Source of the DNA: Candidatus Litorirhabdus singularis | GTDB lineage: Bacteria > Pseudomonadota > Gammaproteobacteria > Pseudomonadales > Halieaceae | Direction: 5' to 3' | Length of the DNA stretch: 64,000 bases | NCBI RefSeq assembly: GCF_026262625.1 | Contig: NZ_SHNN01000003.1 | Location: 310,001-374,000 of the forward strand | Shown here: positions 25,489 to 36,334 of the stretch, piece by piece | Layout of the letters: the number at the start of each line of letters is the position of its first letter | Position numbering within the stretch: position 1 is the stretch's first letter | Translations under genes and position numbers: made by a program | The notes under the pieces: generated by a model | What the model was told of the DNA's origin: nothing | What the model saw: only the letters and a program-made list of their open reading frames with translations | Database searches by the model: none

Positions 25489-25971
25489 CTAATCTCTGAA
25501 GTTGGTAAATTGCAGAGGATATTCCAGATCCAACTCCCGCAGTTGCGCCATTATCTGCTGTAATTCATCGCGTTTCTTGCCCGTTACTCGCACCTGTTGG
25601 TCCTGAATTTGTGACTGGACCTTAAACTTGGTTTCCTTGATGGCTTTGTTGATAGTCTTGCAGGTCGGTGAGTCCAGCCCATGCCGCAGGGTAATAACCT
25701 GCTTGACCTGCTTACCCAAACCGGTGATATCACCCAACTCCATAGCCTTGGGGTCAAGCTCACACTTAATCAGTGTACTGCGCAACATATCCTGCATTTG
25801 CTCTACCTGAAAGTCCGCATCTGCAGTCAACACCACACTGCGCTGGTCGCGCTCAAAAGAAGCCCCCACGCCTTTGAAGTCAAAGCGGTTAGCAACAATA
25901 CGAGCAGCCTGGTCGACCGCATTTGTGAGCTGATGCAGGTCAACTTCAGAGACAATATCAAAAGATGGCAT
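25489..25971 (-). CDS. yajQ: YajQ family nucleotide-binding protein
   Basis: The 160-residue protein begins MPSFDIVSEVDLHQLTNAVDQ and ends RELDLEYPLQFTNFRD, as throughout the YajQ (UPF0234) family. The two ferredoxin-like halves are visible, with KVQSQIQDQQVRVTGKKRDELQ in the second. A relative in Xanthomonas was reported to bind cyclic di-GMP and act with a transcription factor; in E. coli the role is unclear. The frame extends upstream, but ATG 25971 gives the conserved start. It is divergent from panE. Confidence 0.93.
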   Translation of the reverse strand: MPSFDIVSEVDLHQLTNAVDQAARIVANRFDFKGVGASFERDQRSVVLTADADFQVEQMQDMLRSTLIKCELDPKAMELGDITGLGKQVKQVITLRHGLDSPTCKTINKAIKETKFKVQSQIQDQQVRVTGKKRDELQQIMAQLRELDLEYPLQFTNFRD

Positions 25972-26048
25972 AAGGTATACTCGCTGATTCAGATGCCGCT
26001 GATAATAGCATTTAGTAGCGGAAATCACTGCTGTGAAAGGAAACAATC

Positions 26049-26957
26049 TTGACTGAGCGCTGGCACATTCTGGGAGCGGGAGCCATCGGTACCCTGCTCG
26101 CCACTCAGCTGCAGGAAGCCGGCAGCAAGGTGTCTCTGCTGCACCGCAACTGCGCCGGCGCAGAGGTAGCGCCGGCGCAGTTGAAACGATATGCCCAAGG
26201 CCGTGTTTCAACTCACCACTTAACCCGCTCAAGCGCTGCCGCTGTGCAGGAGATTCAAGGTCTTATCATTACGACTAAAGCGGCGGATGTGATACCGGCA
26301 TTACTTGACGTCAGAGGAAAACTTGCCGCAGATGCACCGGTGATACTGTTGCACAACGGTCTTGGCATCTATGAGCAGCTAATCAACCACTACCCGGCGA
26401 GCCTGACGTACTGCGGCATCACTACCGAAGGTGCTTATCTGGATAATGCCGGAGATTTGATTCACGCCGGGCACGGAGACACGCGGGTGGGCCAGCCTGA
26501 CGGGGCAGCAACGGCAAGGGCGCTAAGCGAACTGCTCGAGCCACGAGGAAGCTGGCTCTGGGATGCAGACATAAACCTGTCGCTGTGGCGTAAACTCATG
26601 ATTAACTGTGCCATCAACCCCCTCACGGCCATACACGGTTGCCGCAATGGCGAGCTGCTGGAAAATCCGCAGCTGCGCGAGGAAACCCAGGCACTGGTCG
26701 CTGAACTAGCGGCCGTCAGCGCAGCCGCTGGCTTTAAACAGCTAGCCGCAACCCTACAGAAAACGGTGGCCGGGATCATTGGCGCAACCGCCGACAACGC
26801 CTCGTCCATGCGGCAGGACCTGGAGCGTGGACGCGCCACGGAAATCGAGGCTATTACCGGCTATTGCTGCCGTCGCGCCACTACGCTCAATGTCCCTACC
26901 CCACTCAACCATCGATTGCTGCAACAGGTGCGGCGAATAAGTATGGAGAAAAACTGA
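26049..26957 (+). CDS. panE: 2-Dehydropantoate 2-reductase
   Basis: PanE reduces ketopantoate to pantoate with NADPH in coenzyme A synthesis. The N-terminal Rossmann loop ILGAGAIGTLLA and the mid-chain LWRKLMINCAINPLTAIHGC, with its catalytic lysine, are both present. The 302-residue length is normal. The start is TTG at 26049, with AAGGAAA seven bases upstream; no better start is near. Its stop overlaps the next start as TGATG. Other PanE-like proteins reduce other keto acids, so the name is likely but not certain. Confidence 0.83.
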   Translation: MTERWHILGAGAIGTLLATQLQEAGSKVSLLHRNCAGAEVAPAQLKRYAQGRVSTHHLTRSSAAAVQEIQGLIITTKAADVIPALLDVRGKLAADAPVILLHNGLGIYEQLINHYPASLTYCGITTEGAYLDNAGDLIHAGHGDTRVGQPDGAATARALSELLEPRGSWLWDADINLSLWRKLMINCAINPLTAIHGCRNGELLENPQLREETQALVAELAAVSAAAGFKQLAATLQKTVAGIIGATADNASSMRQDLERGRATEIEAITGYCCRRATTLNVPTPLNHRLLQQVRRISMEKN

Positions 26958-27595
26958 TGCTGCTAATCATTGCTGTCGCCGCAATATCAGTCGTTGCGCT
27001 GGTTTGGGTTGAAACCCGGGGCCCGCGGCGGCTAGCCTGGCTGTTCAAGCCACTAGCGGCTAGCTGCTTTGTAGCGCTGGCGATTGATAGCGGCGCCCTG
27101 CATAGCGGCTACGGTCAATGGCTATTGGCCGGGCTGGCACTGAGCTGGCTGGGTGACGTGCTGCTGATACCCGACAGCGAAAACTGCTTTAAAGCCGGAC
27201 TGGTCAGTTTTCTGTTGGGTCATGTCATGTACGTGGTGGCCTTTAGTCATCTACCACTGGTGCCACTCCTGCTCGGTATTGGTCTGACACTGGCGTTGGC
27301 ACTGGGGGCTTTATCCTGGCGCTGGTTACAACCGCATTTGGCCCTCGATATGCGCATACCGGTGGCCCTATACGTCACCGTGATTTGCGCAATGGTGACC
27401 ATTGCCACGGCAGTTGCGGATAGTCCACTGGGCTATGCTGTAGCCATCGGTGGCTGGGGATTCGCCCTCTCCGATCTGGCGGTTGCTCGCCAGCAGTTCG
27501 TAAAGCCCGGAGCCAGCAACAGACTCTGGGGTACACCACTGTATTTCGCCGCGCAGTTACTGCTGGCATTAACACCGCTGTTGCTAACAAATTGA
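26957..27595 (+). CDS. YhhN/TMEM86 family membrane protein (lysoplasmalogenase-like)
   Basis: A 212-residue membrane protein with about seven to eight helices. It carries the YhhN signature residues in LAGLALSWLGDVLLIP, GLVSFLLGHVMYVVAF and GGWGFALSDLAVARQQF, ending with YFAAQLLLAL. Bacterial members hydrolyse the vinyl-ether bond of lysoplasmalogens; the two aspartates in GD and SD are likely catalytic. ATG 26957 shares a base with the panE stop, with GGAG upstream. It converges on the kinase gene. Confidence 0.85.
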   Translation: MLLIIAVAAISVVALVWVETRGPRRLAWLFKPLAASCFVALAIDSGALHSGYGQWLLAGLALSWLGDVLLIPDSENCFKAGLVSFLLGHVMYVVAFSHLPLVPLLLGIGLTLALALGALSWRWLQPHLALDMRIPVALYVTVICAMVTIATAVADSPLGYAVAIGGWGFALSDLAVARQQFVKPGASNRLWGTPLYFAAQLLLALTPLLLTN

Positions 27596-27624
27596 AGGGT
27601 TAGCCTATTAACAATTCAAGAAAT

Positions 27625-27640
27625 TGGGCTGCCAGGCCCA
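27625..27640 (-). terminator. Hairpin after the Ser/Thr kinase gene
   Basis: On the minus strand TGGGC-CTGGCA-GCCCA forms a 5-bp stem 10 bases after the kinase stop and is followed by ATTTCTT. It may be a short intrinsic terminator, and it lies between two convergent genes. Confidence 0.35.
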
Positions 27641-27649
27641 GGGTCACTT

Positions 27650-29038
27650 TCAGTTGCCATAGAGTCGGCCGATAGCGCGATCCATACTGGAGCGCCAGGC
27701 GCGCGGCGGCACCCCGGTCAGCAATACCGAGTAATCTTCACGTTGCTGTCCATGGGTCTCGCGAATCATGCGCAGTTCGCATAGGTAGGTATTACAGCGA
27801 ATTCGCGTGTGTAAGCGCTCCTCTGGCGTCGCTCCGGCGGCGCTAAACTGCCCTGTCGCCGCCAGAGCCTGACCCAGTAAACGATGCAACTCATCGGTGG
27901 ACGGCAATGACTCACCCTCGCTCATCGCGGCGATTAGCGGAGGCCTGAGCTCAACCGGTTGCACGGTTTTTGCGACCTCCTGATAGTAGAGCAGGCCAGA
28001 TCCTGCCAGCACACTCGCCGCCATGGCACCCGCAATATATCGCGATGGATGCGGCCGACCCCAGCGACCCCACTCGGCCCGCGAAAGAAGCCGACTGCGA
28101 GCTGCACCAGTGACACTCGCAGGTAAGCGCGACGGTGAGTCTATTTGCATAATCTCACGACTGCGACCGCCCATCACCGCGCTGAGTGCTGCGCCCTGAT
28201 AGACCGGTACAGTGCGTTTGATTTTGATCAGCGCCTGGCGTACTTCCAGTGCGCCCAACGTGCGCTGACGTGGGTCCTTGGTCAACATTAGATCGACCAG
28301 TTCACTCAGCTCCGGCGCAATGGCGGTATTGCGCTCTTGCAGCGGTGTATGTGGGGTATGCTGGACCTGTTGCAGTAACACCAAATCGTTGGCGGCAGTC
28401 GCAAACGGGTGCTCGCCAGCCAGGCAGCGATACAAAATCAAACCCAGGGCAAACACATCAGTGCGCGCATCCAACTCGGCGCCGGCAGCATGCTCAGGCG
28501 ACATTGCTAATAGCGTTCCGGGCACCGAAACAGGCAGGGTGTCTTCATTGCTGGCGGCCTTAGGAGCAGCTTGCGGGACCCCCAAAGCAATCCCAAAGTC
28601 GCCCAATTTTACCTGCCCACTACTGGCAATCAACACGTTCGCTGGTTTCAGATCACGGTGCACAACGCCTGCACGCTGAGCCGCCGCCAGCGCCGAACAA
28701 AGGTTAATACCCAGCTGAATCACAGTTGCCTGCTGCAACGCCACCTGTTCGCACAATACCTGTAGATCAAGTCCGGGGACATATTCCATCACCAGCACCA
28801 GATGGCTCTTGGTTTCCACCACATCAAAGATCTGCACAATGGAACGATGATTAAGCCGCGCCAATGCGCGCGCCTCCGCGACGACTTGTTCACGCTGCTC
28901 ACGGTCGCGCGGCGCCGCAATAAGTTTAAGCGCCACCTGGCGCTTGAGGCGGCGATCATAACCGGCATAAACCGAACCCTCACCGCCCTGCTTGACCAAT
29001 GACTGGACCCGATAAGGGCCGATAGTATCCTGGCCCAT
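27650..29038 (-). CDS. Membrane-anchored Ser/Thr protein kinase (Hanks type)
   Basis: The kinase domain covers residues 9-275: glycine loop KQGGEGSVYAG, ATP lysine K38 (VALKLI), catalytic HRDLKPAN from 127, DFG at 147-149, and APE-like SPEHAAG. A single membrane segment lies at about 333-352 and a 110-residue C-terminal domain with two cysteines (RCNTYLCEL) follows outside. The ATG directly follows the stop of the sigma-54 activator gene, so the two are made together. The kinase may phosphorylate that activator, but the sequence gives no proof. Confidence 0.9.
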   Translation of the reverse strand: MGQDTIGPYRVQSLVKQGGEGSVYAGYDRRLKRQVALKLIAAPRDREQREQVVAEARALARLNHRSIVQIFDVVETKSHLVLVMEYVPGLDLQVLCEQVALQQATVIQLGINLCSALAAAQRAGVVHRDLKPANVLIASSGQVKLGDFGIALGVPQAAPKAASNEDTLPVSVPGTLLAMSPEHAAGAELDARTDVFALGLILYRCLAGEHPFATAANDLVLLQQVQHTPHTPLQERNTAIAPELSELVDLMLTKDPRQRTLGALEVRQALIKIKRTVPVYQGAALSAVMGGRSREIMQIDSPSRLPASVTGAARSRLLSRAEWGRWGRPHPSRYIAGAMAASVLAGSGLLYYQEVAKTVQPVELRPPLIAAMSEGESLPSTDELHRLLGQALAATGQFSAAGATPEERLHTRIRCNTYLCELRMIRETHGQQREDYSVLLTGVPPRAWRSSMDRAIGRLYGN

Positions 29039-30604
29039 TCAGCGCGCCCGCGGCGCCAGTTCCAGAGCACGCCAGCGCCGCAACAGCGCTGGGCGAGAAA
29101 CACGATGAGTGGCAGCCGCCTGCTGCACCTGCCCCTCGCTCTGGCGATAGACTTCACGTACTTCCTGAGCTGGCACATCGTTAGCCAGACGCAGCTCCTC
29201 GATACCCTGTAAACGCTTGTACAGTGCAGTTCGACTGACATCCAATAACCGCGCCGCCCGGGCAGGTTCATAGTCAGCCTGCTCCATGACTCTTATGACT
29301 TCATCAGCCGGCAATTCAGCGGCTACTCTATAGGCCTCACTGCGTTGTGCAAAAGCGACAACCGAATCTTGATGGAGTGCGTCCATAATAATCTGGGGCA
29401 CGCGAAGACTGCCGTGGGCACGCGTGGAAAGCACAATCTGCTGGCAAAAATTACGCAGCTCACGCACGTTTCCAGGCCACCGATAACGCGCCAAATCAAC
29501 GACCAGAGCGGCCCACTGTCCATGGATAACCGGATCCATCTGTGGCTGATGCAAGGGTGCGGGGGCATTACAATCAAGCTCACGCAAGAAATGAAAAAAC
29601 AACAGGCCCACATCTTCAACTCGGTCTCGCAAAGGAGGTACACGCAGGGTGACCACCGCGAGTCGGTGCAACAGCGCAGCGCTGAACCCCTGCTCTTCGA
29701 CACTAGCGTCGGTCGCAGAAACCACACGTACATCTACAGTCTCAATACGACCCCCGGCCCGTTGTACCTCTCCGCTTTCCAGGGCCCGCAACAGCAGCGG
29801 TTGCACCGGTTCCGGACAGGCGCCAATTTCATCTAAAAACAAAGTGCCGCCAGCGGCTTGCTGAAAGTACCCCGGTTTATCAGCGTCTGCACCGGTAAAA
29901 GCGCCCTTACGCACACCGAACAGTTCCGCAGCCGCAAGCTCCGCAGGAATAGCAGCCATATTGACGGCGACCAAGGGCTGTTCGCGGCGCGCACTACTGC
30001 TATGTATCGCCTGAGCCGCCAGCTCTTTACCGGTACCCGACTCACCCCGCAACATAACGGCCGCATCAGTAGCTGCCACCGCGCCAATCTCACTCCGTAA
30101 AATATCCAACGCCGAGCTGGCGCCAATAAAGCTACTGTCGCGGCTGGCTTCGGCTCCAGTCTCGACGGGGGCCAGTTTCAACAACAACACCAGACGTCGC
30201 GCCAGCAGTAATACAACCCCACGACTTAAATCGGCGCGACTAAGATGATGACTGCCGATAACCGCCTGTCCATCGACATGCAATGAGCTGCCGCGAGCAG
30301 GCAAGCTCACGGCAACACCCGCGCGATCGCGGGTAAAAACAATAGGCTGGCGACTTATATGACGGTCTGCAAGCGGCGCTTCATTAGCACTGACGTGAGG
30401 ATCGGTGAACAGCGGCGAGTGACGACTTAACTCTGCCACCTGCCCAAGCTTGAACTTACCCAACTCACCCCGCTGACCGACACGCTTCAAATTCGGATGA
30501 TAAAGAATTGTCAGCACCAAACGTGGCGCAGACACGGCCAAAGCATGTCGCAGCGCTACTTCAGGTATCGTTGTTTCAGGACCTCGATCTGCCACCCTCA
30601 CCAC
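29039..30604 (-). CDS. Sigma-54-dependent activator with FHA-like N-terminal domain
   Basis: The 521-residue protein has an N-terminal region (about 25-145) resembling an FHA phosphothreonine-binding domain ([19 protein letters not shown]). A full AAA+ domain follows: Walker A GESGTGKE 187-194, GAFTGA 234-239 for sigma-54 contact, Walker B TLFLDEIG 254-261, [12 protein letters not shown]. The C terminus carries two helix-turn-helix units, [18 protein letters not shown] and [19 protein letters not shown], where one is usual. The GTG start at 30604 is uncertain, with only AAAGG at long distance. FHA fits phospho-dependent control by the adjacent kinase. Confidence 0.87.
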   Translation of the reverse strand: MVRVADRGPETTIPEVALRHALAVSAPRLVLTILYHPNLKRVGQRGELGKFKLGQVAELSRHSPLFTDPHVSANEAPLADRHISRQPIVFTRDRAGVAVSLPARGSSLHVDGQAVIGSHHLSRADLSRGVVLLLARRLVLLLKLAPVETGAEASRDSSFIGASSALDILRSEIGAVAATDAAVMLRGESGTGKELAAQAIHSSSARREQPLVAVNMAAIPAELAAAELFGVRKGAFTGADADKPGYFQQAAGGTLFLDEIGACPEPVQPLLLRALESGEVQRAGGRIETVDVRVVSATDASVEEQGFSAALLHRLAVVTLRVPPLRDRVEDVGLLFFHFLRELDCNAPAPLHQPQMDPVIHGQWAALVVDLARYRWPGNVRELRNFCQQIVLSTRAHGSLRVPQIIMDALHQDSVVAFAQRSEAYRVAAELPADEVIRVMEQADYEPARAARLLDVSRTALYKRLQGIEELRLANDVPAQEVREVYRQSEGQVQQAAATHRVSRPALLRRWRALELAPRAR

Positions 30605-30648
30605 TCAATTTAAACGACCTTTTATTGAGTGTAGCAGCTGCTGAGAAT

Positions 30649-31416
30649 TTAGTAGGGCAAGGTCGCTCCGCCATCGAGCAACAGATGCTCTCCGGTAACG
30701 TTGGATGCACCCACAGCAAAAAACCAAATATTATCGGCAACAGTATCCGCCGTCATAATGGCACCCATTGGTGCCCGATCTTTGAAATGCTGCTCCACCG
30801 CAGGATAGAGCTCTTCGCCAAGACCTTCACGCAACCATTCACCCTCCACCATGCCGGGGCACACTGCATTGACCTGGATTTCAGGGCCCAGCTCACGCGC
30901 CATAGACTGGTTGATGGCCAGCAATGCTGCCTTGGAACAGGCGTAAGCCAGGCTACTGCCCACACCTTTGAGGCCAGCCACCGAAGCTACATTAACGATA
31001 GTGCCACCGTTACGTTTCATAACGGGCGCGACCGCTCTTATCATCTGAAAGGCACCGACTGCATTAATTTGATATAGCCGGTGGAAATCTTCAGCGTCCA
31101 GACCATCCAGGTCACCATGCGCACAGAACTTGGTCGTGCCAGCATTATTGACCAACACATCGACCCGCCCCCATGACTCTTGCGCAACGCCAACCAACGC
31201 ATGGCAGGCAGCGTCTTCACCGATATCTGCACCCACTGCAACCGCGTCAACTCCCTGACGATGACAGTAGGATACAACCTCTTCAGCACCAGCCTGATTA
31301 CTGTTGTAATTGACCAATACATTAAAATTTTCGCGCGCCGCACGTCGAGCGACCGCAGCACCAATACCCGAGGATGAACCCGTAACAATAATGACCTTCC
31401 TTGAACTAACCGACAC
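30649..31416 (-). CDS. Short-chain dehydrogenase/reductase (SDR)
   Basis: A 255-residue classical SDR with TGSSSGIG, LVNNAGTTK, the serine in NVASVAG and the YACSK pair. An NYNSNQ segment after strand 2 is usual in FabG-like, NADPH-using members. The start is GTG at 31416, supported by a strong AGGAGGT at 8 bases. It lies 15 bases after ampE and 44 before the sigma-54 activator gene, all on one strand. The substrate is unknown. Confidence 0.87.
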   Translation of the reverse strand: MSVSSRKVIIVTGSSSGIGAAVARRAARENFNVLVNYNSNQAGAEEVVSYCHRQGVDAVAVGADIGEDAACHALVGVAQESWGRVDVLVNNAGTTKFCAHGDLDGLDAEDFHRLYQINAVGAFQMIRAVAPVMKRNGGTIVNVASVAGLKGVGSSLAYACSKAALLAINQSMARELGPEIQVNAVCPGMVEGEWLREGLGEELYPAVEQHFKDRAPMGAIMTADTVADNIWFFAVGASNVTGEHLLLDGGATLPY

Positions 31417-31431
31417 TTGTTAACCTCCTGT

Positions 31432-32301
31432 TTACAAAAATATTGTGAGTAATGAAACGAACAGTAGCCACGCAATCGCACTGCGTGATATCAAGCCATG
31501 CAGCTGATCCACCTCCCATTCACTGACCTGCGCAAAGGTTGCCTGATCACCGCTGTCATTATAAACCGTAGACTTCAAACCCAAAGCTGCATGTGCGCAG
31601 TCGCTGAGCACTTGGGCATTGCCGTTACGCAGATCCTGCCAGGCGTCGGACAACAGGGCTCGACTACCTACGTAATCGCCGGTAAGCGCAAAAGCAGTTA
31701 GCATCAATCGCGACGGCACCCAATCGATATAGTGAAGTACACTCGGCGCCAAGCCAGCAGCGGGGCGTGCACGACTGCTCTCCGCATAGATCTGCAATAA
31801 CCGATAGGCCACAGCCCCGACAGGACCAAACAGTACAAAGTAAAAAATCACCGCGAACCAGCGTTCAAAGGCCATATAGACAAAACGCTTCTTCATCCAA
31901 CGATGCAGTCCTTCGGGACCAGTTTCATCGAAGTCAGCCGGGTCAGCCGCGAACAACTCCTCAGCTGATAACAGAGCAGACTGCAAATCCCCACCCCCGC
32001 ACTGAGATCGATAACGGGTCACTGCCGCTTCATAGTCACCACGTCCAAAACTGTACAATAGCAGGCACACGGTGAGCCCCATTCCGACCAGCCCAAAAAG
32101 CCAGCCACCAAACAACTCCAACAGCAACCAGATTGCCGCTGCCGGCAGCATGATAACCAACAACAATTCCAACACAGGTGGAAAAGACCAACCGGCAAAG
32201 CGGTTTAGCAGGGAATAAAACCATTCATCACGCTGAAATTGCTGACTACTGTCCCAGTAATGAACCAGTATCAACGCTACAACCAAAGCCAAAAAAGTCA
32301 C
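31432..32301 (-). CDS. ampE: AmpE-like regulatory membrane protein
   Basis: AmpE is an inner-membrane protein encoded with AmpD and linked to control of AmpC beta-lactamase and peptidoglycan recycling. The 289-residue protein has four or more helices, two near the N terminus, and a conserved WFAVIFYFVLFGPVGAVAYRL block and LHYIDWVPSRLMLTAFALTGD. A GTG at 32301 overlaps the ampD stop (TAGTG) and has GGAGAT upstream. That start gives the E. coli length; an ATG farther upstream falls inside ampD and is unlikely. Confidence 0.85.
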   Translation of the reverse strand: MTFLALVVALILVHYWDSSQQFQRDEWFYSLLNRFAGWSFPPVLELLLVIMLPAAAIWLLLELFGGWLFGLVGMGLTVCLLLYSFGRGDYEAAVTRYRSQCGGGDLQSALLSAEELFAADPADFDETGPEGLHRWMKKRFVYMAFERWFAVIFYFVLFGPVGAVAYRLLQIYAESSRARPAAGLAPSVLHYIDWVPSRLMLTAFALTGDYVGSRALLSDAWQDLRNGNAQVLSDCAHAALGLKSTVYNDSGDQATFAQVSEWEVDQLHGLISRSAIAWLLFVSLLTIFL

Positions 32302-32882
32302 TATTGATCTCCATCGTGGGCAAGTGTCGCTAAAAAATTTCGCCAATCGAATGCCGGCCCAGGATCGGTCTTACGCCCTGGAGCGATATCTTGGTGGCCA
32401 CATATCCGCCGACGCGTAAGCGCCGGGTAAGCCTGCATCAATGCTTGGGTCACTCGCGTGAGTTGCCTATATTGTGCACTAGTATAGGCATCATGATCGG
32501 TTCCCTCCAGCTCAATACCTACGCTGTAGTCGTTACATTCGGCGCGGCCGCCAAATTCAGAAACCCCTGCATGCCAGGCGCGCTGGTGAAACGGCACGAA
32601 CTGGATAAGCTGCCCGTCCCGGTCGATAAACAAGTGCGCTGAGACGCACACATCCCGCAGCTGCTCAAAATAAGGATGCTCATCGCAATCAAGCTTGTTG
32701 CAAAAAAAATCCTGAACCTGCCCGCCGCCAAATTGACCGGGAGGCAAGCTGATATTGTGGATAACCAGTAAACTAATCTCTGACGGTTCCGGTCGCTGAT
32801 TACAGTTGGGCGACGGCAGCCGCTGGGCCTGCTCGATCCAGCCATCGATCACGGTGAGGCCTAACTGTTCGAACTTCTCCAT
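32301..32882 (-). CDS. ampD: 1,6-anhydro-N-acetylmuramyl-L-alanine amidase AmpD
   Basis: AmpD cuts the amide bond in 1,6-anhydro-muropeptides in the cytoplasm during cell-wall recycling. The zinc ligands are H42 (LVIHNIS), H163 and D173 (CGHQDIAPGRKTDPG), with the conserved lysine K171. The 193-residue length matches AmpD. ATG 32882 is preceded by GGAAGC; a longer start exists upstream but adds a non-conserved tail. It is divergent from nadC, the arrangement found in many gammaproteobacteria. Confidence 0.93.
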   Translation of the reverse strand: MEKFEQLGLTVIDGWIEQAQRLPSPNCNQRPEPSEISLLVIHNISLPPGQFGGGQVQDFFCNKLDCDEHPYFEQLRDVCVSAHLFIDRDGQLIQFVPFHQRAWHAGVSEFGGRAECNDYSVGIELEGTDHDAYTSAQYRQLTRVTQALMQAYPALTRRRICGHQDIAPGRKTDPGPAFDWRNFLATLAHDGDQ

Positions 32883-32948
32883 TGCAGCGCTTCCATTATT
32901 AACCTCGCTATTGCCGACCAGTAAATGCGACAAACGGGAACATAATAG

Positions 32949-33839
<891 letters not shown>

Positions 33840-33856
33840 GGCGACTTTGCAAGCAT

Positions 33857-33896
33857 GACGCTAGCTGCGGCAGTTGGTACCGCCGCAGTCACGTCA
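33857..33896. terminator. Hairpin between convergent nadC and rraA
   Basis: CTGCGGC (33865-33871) pairs perfectly with GCCGCAG (33882-33888), and outer TGACG/CGTCA arms (33857-33861 and 33892-33896) extend the structure. It sits between the two converging genes and could stop transcription from either side. No T tract is present. Confidence 0.4.
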
Positions 33897-33897
33897 G

Positions 33898-34386
33898 CTA
33901 AAACAGCGCGCCAGATGCCACTAACACGCCATTGTTGTCAGCATAGACATAGTCACCCGGATTCACAGTTACGCCTCCGATATGCAGTGCAACGTCCACC
34001 TGACCTACCCCAAGCTTGTCAGTCTTGAGCGGCGTATTTGCCAATGCCTGCACACCTAGCTGAATCACCGCGATTTGATCAACGTCGCGCACCGCACCAT
34101 TGATCACCACGCCCGACCAACCATTCGCTGCGGCTTTTTCCGCCAACATATCACCGAGCAGAGCGCGCCGCAGCGAACCGCCACCGTCCACCACGATGAC
34201 CCGACCCCCACCCGGAGTACCCACCAACTCTTTGACCAGCGAATTGTCCTCATGACATTTCACCGTCACTACCGCACCGCTGAACTGCTGTAGCCCACCA
34301 AAATTACGCAGTGGCAGCTCTAGTGCCGCCACTTGGTCCGGAAAATCATCGGCGATGTCCGGGGTAGAGATTGTTAGCTGAACCAT
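33898..34386 (-). CDS. rraA: RraA-family protein
   Basis: The 162-residue protein has the RraA core [25 protein letters not shown] and [18 protein letters not shown]. RraA binds RNase E and lowers its activity in E. coli, and the same fold includes aldolases for 4-hydroxy-4-methyl-2-oxoglutarate, so either role is possible. The ATG at 34386 shares a base with the stop of the acyl-CoA dehydrogenase gene (TAATG), with GGAG inside that gene. The tie to a catabolic gene favours an enzyme role, but this is inference. Confidence 0.8.
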   Translation of the reverse strand: MVQLTISTPDIADDFPDQVAALELPLRNFGGLQQFSGAVVTVKCHEDNSLVKELVGTPGGGRVIVVDGGGSLRRALLGDMLAEKAAANGWSGVVINGAVRDVDQIAVIQLGVQALANTPLKTDKLGVGQVDVALHIGGVTVNPGDYVYADNNGVLVASGALF

Positions 34387-36134
34387 TACATCCACTCCGT
34401 CGGGTAGTTCTGTAACGCAGCGCTACCACCAAAAATGACTTCTGCATGACTAGCGGCACGCACCAGTATATGTTCGCAATAATAGCGAGTACTGGCGATT
34501 TTACCGGGGTAAATAGATCGTTCGCTCTGCTGGCAACGCGCACTGGCGACGACAGACGAACGCGCCAGATGCCAGGCTCCGGCAACGTAACCCAACTGCA
34601 TCATAAAGTCGTAGGCCCCCGCTTGAGCCGTGTGCCGGTTCTCCTGCAGCTGTTCCACTAGCGTAGTGGTGGTTGCCGCCAGCGTCGCCACCGCGCTGGC
34701 CAATGCAGTACCAATGTCAGCAAGCTCCGCATTATTGCAGTCTGTGACCGTCGCTTTCATTTCCTCAATCAGCGCCAACATGGTCGCACCCTGATCACGC
34801 CCCAGCTTACGACCCACTAAATCGGCCGCCTGAATACCGTTAGTACCCTCGTAAATGGGCGCGATGCGCGCATCACGCAAGTACTGGGCGGCACCGGTTT
34901 CTTCGACGTAACCCATACCGCCGTGAACCTGTACCCCCAGTGAAGCAATCTCTACACCCAACTCAGTCGACCAACCCTTGATCACTGGAATCATCAAATC
35001 CACACGCGCCTGCAGTGCAGGGTCAGCTGATTGATGGGCCAGATCCATAGTCACTGCTTCGGTATAGGCCAGTGCCCGCATCGCTTCTGTTTGTACCCGC
35101 ATGGTCAAGAGCATGCGCTTGACATCGGCGTGCTCAATAATGGGAACGCCACCCTGCACTCGCTCGCGGGCGTAGGCCACAGCTTGCTGATAGGCGCCCT
35201 CAGAAACCCCCAGACCCTGCACTCCCATTTTCAGGCGTGCTTCATTCATCATAGTGAACATACAGGCCAGGCCCTGATTAGGCTCACCCAGTAAATATCC
35301 GACCGCGCCCGCATCGTCTCCCAGTGCCATGACGCAGGTAGGACTGCCGTGAATACCCAGTTTGTGCTCCACCGATACCGGGTATATATCATTGCGTTCA
35401 CCCAATCCACCGCTGCCGTCATCCAAATACTTGGGCACGATAAACAGCGATATTCCGCGACTGCCTTCCGGCGCATCAGGCAACTTGGCCAGCACCAGAT
35501 GCACAATATTATCCATCGCTTCGTGGTCGCCCCAGGTGATGTAAATCTTCTGGCCGAAGAGTCGATAGTGATCCCCATCAGGCACCGCCCGAGTCTTCAT
35601 CACGCCCAGATCAGAACCCGCACCGGACTCCGTCAAACACATGGAGCCGGCCCACTCACCGCTGGTCATCTTCTCCAGGTAAGCGGATTTCTGCTGCTCG
35701 CTGCCGTGGGCTTGAATGGTCATTGCCGCGCCGATACTCAGTATAGGTGCCAGCGCAAAAGCCATATCAGCGCTATTCCACATCTCACAGGCGGCCGTGC
35801 CATAAACCTCGGGCAAACCCTGCCCGCCATGAGCGGGGTCAGCAGCAATACCGTACCAGCCGCCGGCCGCTAGTTGCTGCAGGGCCTCGGCATAGCCCGG
35901 GCTGATCTGCACTTTGCGCTCGGCGCAGCTGGCGGGCTGCGTATCCCCGACGCGACGCAGCGGCGCAATCACTTCTGCACTTAGCCTGGCTGACTCTTCC
36001 AGCAGTGCGCCACTGAGATCGGGACCCACACCCAGTTCTGCAAATCTCTGCAAACCGCCCAGTCGCTCGCCAACCTCACACAACTCGTCGATGACAAACT
36101 GCATGTCTTCCACCGGTGCTCTGTAATTCTCCAC
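34386..36134 (-). CDS. Acyl-CoA dehydrogenase, long form with C-terminal extension
   Basis: The 582-residue protein has the acyl-CoA dehydrogenase fold: [37 protein letters not shown], and [23 protein letters not shown]. The catalytic glutamate is in [20 protein letters not shown]-terminal domain of about 120 residues follows, as in the large 3-methylmercaptopropionyl-CoA-dehydrogenase-like class, so DMSP breakdown (DmdC) is one possibility among several. It makes 2-enoyl-CoA with FAD. The gene is divergent from the LysR regulator with 200 bases between. Confidence 0.88.
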   Translation of the reverse strand: MENYRAPVEDMQFVIDELCEVGERLGGLQRFAELGVGPDLSGALLEESARLSAEVIAPLRRVGDTQPASCAERKVQISPGYAEALQQLAAGGWYGIAADPAHGGQGLPEVYGTAACEMWNSADMAFALAPILSIGAAMTIQAHGSEQQKSAYLEKMTSGEWAGSMCLTESGAGSDLGVMKTRAVPDGDHYRLFGQKIYITWGDHEAMDNIVHLVLAKLPDAPEGSRGISLFIVPKYLDDGSGGLGERNDIYPVSVEHKLGIHGSPTCVMALGDDAGAVGYLLGEPNQGLACMFTMMNEARLKMGVQGLGVSEGAYQQAVAYARERVQGGVPIIEHADVKRMLLTMRVQTEAMRALAYTEAVTMDLAHQSADPALQARVDLMIPVIKGWSTELGVEIASLGVQVHGGMGYVEETGAAQYLRDARIAPIYEGTNGIQAADLVGRKLGRDQGATMLALIEEMKATVTDCNNAELADIGTALASAVATLAATTTTLVEQLQENRHTAQAGAYDFMMQLGYVAGAWHLARSSVVASARCQQSERSIYPGKIASTRYYCEHILVRAASHAEVIFGGSAALQNYPTEWM

Positions 36135-36334
36135 TGCTCTGCCCCTGCTCTATGACTGAAAAAATCTGCAGCGAGAGTTTACCGTTTTGCCCCCCTGCAC
36201 CGCCACTCCCGTCAACACACATAACTGATAATCAACAGAAACAATCCACAACCGACCCACTGCATCGCATTGCACCAGAGCGTCGCACGTGATAATTTTC
36301 CCCATCTATACCCATAACCCAAAGCATTCACAGC

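Noticed and set aside
26049-26051. TTG start of panE as an error
   Set aside because: AAGGAAA is well placed before it and the Rossmann loop follows within a few codons; no ATG is nearer.
25972-26232. 87-codon extension of yajQ
   Set aside because: It overlaps the panE gene on the other strand and YajQ proteins begin at MPSFDIVSEV.
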